A stretch of 64,000 bases of DNA from assembly GCF_963422545.1 (NCBI RefSeq), contig NZ_OY730260.1:124001-188000 (forward strand), in the 5' to 3' direction. Below, in pieces: positions 62,539-64,000 of this stretch (position 1 is its first letter; each line of letters begins with the position of its first letter). Both the position numbers and the translations under genes were made by a program. The stretch comes from an uncultured Flavobacterium sp. (lineage in GTDB: Bacteria; Bacteroidota; Bacteroidia; Flavobacteriales; Flavobacteriaceae). The notes beneath the pieces were generated by a model that was not told where the DNA came from, searched no databases, and saw only the letters and a program-made list of their open reading frames with translations.

Positions 62539-63564
62539 TCATTTAACTGTTGATTCTCTTTCAATGATTCTTGTAGGAAGTTCAATAATTTGATGTGTCA
62601 CCGGCCGATGCTCTTTTATGTCCATAATTTCATCAATTAAAAGAGAAACTGCCTGATGTCCCATTTCAAATCCAGGCTGATCGATTGTCGTTAATTTAGG
62701 CGAAATAACCGTACTCATAAACCAATTGCTGAATCCGAAAACGGCCACTTGTTCAGGAGTTTTTATTCCGGCTTCATTAAAATATTTAATAATCCCGATA
62801 GCAACCAAATCCGTAATCGCAAAAATGGCATCAATATCAGGATGTTCAGTCATTATTTTTTGGGCATTTTCGTAACCATCTTCAAAATCGGTATTGTTAT
62901 CGCAAACATAAACCAACTTCGAGTCGTACTCAATTCCGTGCGCTTCAAGAGCTCTTTTATATCCTAAAAAACGATCAATAGAATTTTGCGGAACATAAGA
63001 ACCTCTAAAATGCGCGATTTTTTTATATCCTTTATTAATAAGGTACGTTACGGCATCATAAGCCGCTTTTGCATCATTAATAACGACTTTAGAACAATCG
63101 ACTCTTTTGGCAATTTTATCAAAAAGAACAACAGGAGTATTTTTCCGAATGGCTTCATTAATATGAGTAAAATCATCAGTTTCATTAGAAAGAGACATTA
63201 AAACTCCGTCAACTCGTTTTTGAATTAATAAAGCAAGTTGTTTTTTCTCGAGTTCGTACTTTTCGTTTGATTGTAATATAATGACCAAATAACCTCTTTT
63301 CTCCGCTTCTTCAAGAATTCCATTTAATACGCTCGAAAAAAAGTGATGTACAGTGGCAGGAATAATAACACCAATTGTTTTGGTTTCATTAGTTCTGAGG
63401 TTTACGGCGACAGAGTTTGGCATGTAGTTCATAGTTTCAGCCATTTCGATAACTCTGGCACGTGTAGACTTACTAATATCTGTATATCCTTTAAGTGCTT
63501 TTGAAACCGTTGTAACCGAAATGCCCAATGCTGAGGCTATATCTATTAATTTTGTGTCATTCAT
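62539..63564 (-). CDS. LacI-family transcriptional regulator
   Basis: 341 residues. The N-terminal helix-turn-helix KLIDIASALGISVTTVSKALKGY (about 4-26) and the hinge helix region (NSVAVNLRTNETKTIGV) are canonical, followed by a periplasmic-binding-protein-like sugar-sensing domain (VDGVLMSLSNET to ELPTRI). It is divergent from a SusC-like receptor gene with two palindromic operator-like sites in between, which indicates control of that transport locus and possibly of itself. The inducer is unknown. Confidence 0.95.
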   Translation of the reverse strand: MNDTKLIDIASALGISVTTVSKALKGYTDISKSTRARVIEMAETMNYMPNSVAVNLRTNETKTIGVIIPATVHHFFSSVLNGILEEAEKRGYLVIILQSNEKYELEKKQLALLIQKRVDGVLMSLSNETDDFTHINEAIRKNTPVVLFDKIAKRVDCSKVVINDAKAAYDAVTYLINKGYKKIAHFRGSYVPQNSIDRFLGYKRALEAHGIEYDSKLVYVCDNNTDFEDGYENAQKIMTEHPDIDAIFAITDLVAIGIIKYFNEAGIKTPEQVAVFGFSNWFMSTVISPKLTTIDQPGFEMGHQAVSLLIDEIMDIKEHRPVTHQIIELPTRIIERESTVK

Positions 63565-63611
63565 GAAATAAATGTACTAAAAATAAACTGCATTGATAAA
63601 AAATTAACTTC

Positions 63612-63647
63612 CGAAAACGTTTTAGGCGATTTCGAAAACGTTTTCGA
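63612..63647. promoter_or_regulatory. Twin LacI-type operators
   Basis: Core AAAACGTTTT occurs at 63614-63623 and 63635-63644, exactly 21 bp apart (two helical turns). The second is embedded in the perfect 16-bp palindrome TCGAAAACGTTTTCGA (63632-63647). The central CG and palindromic form are typical of LacI/GalR-family operators, and the regulator gene is adjacent. Confidence 0.7.
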
Positions 63648-63729
63648 TTTAGAATTCTTAAATTCAAGTAAATAACGGAGTAAGTTTACATTATAAAATG
63701 AAAAATTTACTAACTAAACCAAAAAAAAC

Positions 63730-64000
63730 ATGAAACAGCAACATTCTTATTTAGGCATATTGTTTTTGATATTGTGCTTAATTTCTGTTCCAAATCATTT
63801 ATTTGCTCAGGATAAAAATACCGTTTCGGGAAAAGTACTTGATGACGGTGGCCAAACCGTTCCGGGAGCAAATGTATCTCTTAAAGGAACTGATAAAAAT
63901 ACGATTACAGACGAAAACGGAAGATTTGTATTTTCGAACATTGCAGCAGGAAATTACTCAATTGTAGCAACGAATGTTGGCTATAAAACTTTCGAAAAAC
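63730..64000 (+). CDS. SusC/RagA-like TonB-dependent receptor, N-terminal part
   Basis: 90 codons visible before the window ends. The signal peptide (YLGILFLILCLISVPNHLFAQ) is followed by the carboxypeptidase-regulatory-like beta domain of SusC proteins: NTVSGKVLDDGGQTVPGANV, LKGTDKNTITDENGRF, NIAAGNYSIVATNVGYK. SusC-type receptors import oligosaccharides or peptides with a SusD partner, which would lie beyond the right edge. It lies downstream of twin operators for the divergent LacI regulator. Confidence 0.88.
   Translation, partial: MKQQHSYLGILFLILCLISVPNHLFAQDKNTVSGKVLDDGGQTVPGANVSLKGTDKNTITDENGRFVFSNIAAGNYSIVATNVGYKTFEK

Noticed and set aside
1..64000. tRNA, rRNA, CRISPR, prophage and insertion-sequence signals
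   Set aside because: I saw no cloverleaf-like segment with TTCGA arms near a gene gap, no regularly spaced direct repeats, and no transposase, integrase or phage structural motifs.

Overview
The window is a typical Flavobacterium-like chromosome segment (Bacteroidota, Flavobacteriia). The base composition is AT-rich. Promoters carry the Bacteroidota signature (TTG, 19-22 bp, TAnnTTTG). There is a type IX secretion sorting domain, SprB-type repeats, SusC-type and siderophore-type TonB receptors, an SDR-type threonine dehydrogenase of the kind known from Flavobacterium, and a short NuoG. I see no tRNA, rRNA, CRISPR array, prophage or insertion sequence. The protein-coding content is largely housekeeping; the less expected structure lies between the genes.

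Layout. 1-7.3 kb: a SUF iron-sulfur cluster locus on the minus strand (sufA-like, sufB, a flavodoxin-fold reductase, sufC, sufD, then sufS running off the left edge). It is interrupted by a plus-strand serine hydrolase and two 58-residue membrane proteins. 7.6-9.6 kb: an unrecognised anchored coiled-coil protein and a metallo-beta-lactamase-fold hydrolase. 9.6-15.2 kb: a 1,872-residue surface protein (seven RCC1 repeats, SprB-like repeats, LamG, four leucine-rich modules, type IX sorting domain). 15.6-20.2 kb: an S8 protease, an M1 metallopeptidase and threonine dehydrogenase. 20.6-26.2 kb: a lipoprotein overlapping mfd, a YD-repeat-like lipoprotein and a DUF5683 protein. 26.2-34.7 kb: an ACT-domain protein, YraN, LD-carboxypeptidase, a second serine hydrolase, a secreted EEP-family protein, 3-hydroxyanthranilate dioxygenase, a class II cyclic-nucleotide phosphodiesterase and an ALDH7-type dehydrogenase.

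34.7-49.1 kb: a BI-1/YccA membrane protein, then the full 14-gene complex I operon nuoA-N on the minus strand with a well-formed promoter upstream of nuoA. 49.3-53.4 kb: a cold-shock protein, aspS, a TlpA-like thioredoxin and a MORN-like repeat protein. 53.4-57.1 kb: an iron-uptake pair (PepSY membrane protein and TonB siderophore receptor). 57.3-61.4 kb: the 2-oxoglutarate dehydrogenase pair sucA-sucB. 61.5-64 kb: an outer-membrane-barrel-like protein, a conserved small protein, and a LacI-family regulator divergent from a SusC-like receptor with two operator-like palindromes 21 bp apart between them.

Functionally, SUF supplies clusters for complex I and sucAB is part of the TCA cycle that feeds NADH to complex I. 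The right end looks like the edge of a carbohydrate-utilisation locus controlled by the LacI protein.

The most interesting signals are non-coding. Two copies of an approximately 80-bp element (31731-31814 and 41953-42032, the latter inside the nuo operon) keep an identical loop while their 11-bp stem differs at three positions, all compensated. There is also a 32-bp gapless palindrome between sucA and sucB, a perfect 15-bp hairpin between nuoF and nuoG, and several recurrent hairpin families. At the protein level, the flavin reductase-like gene wedged inside the suf operon and the multi-module surface protein deserve a second look.
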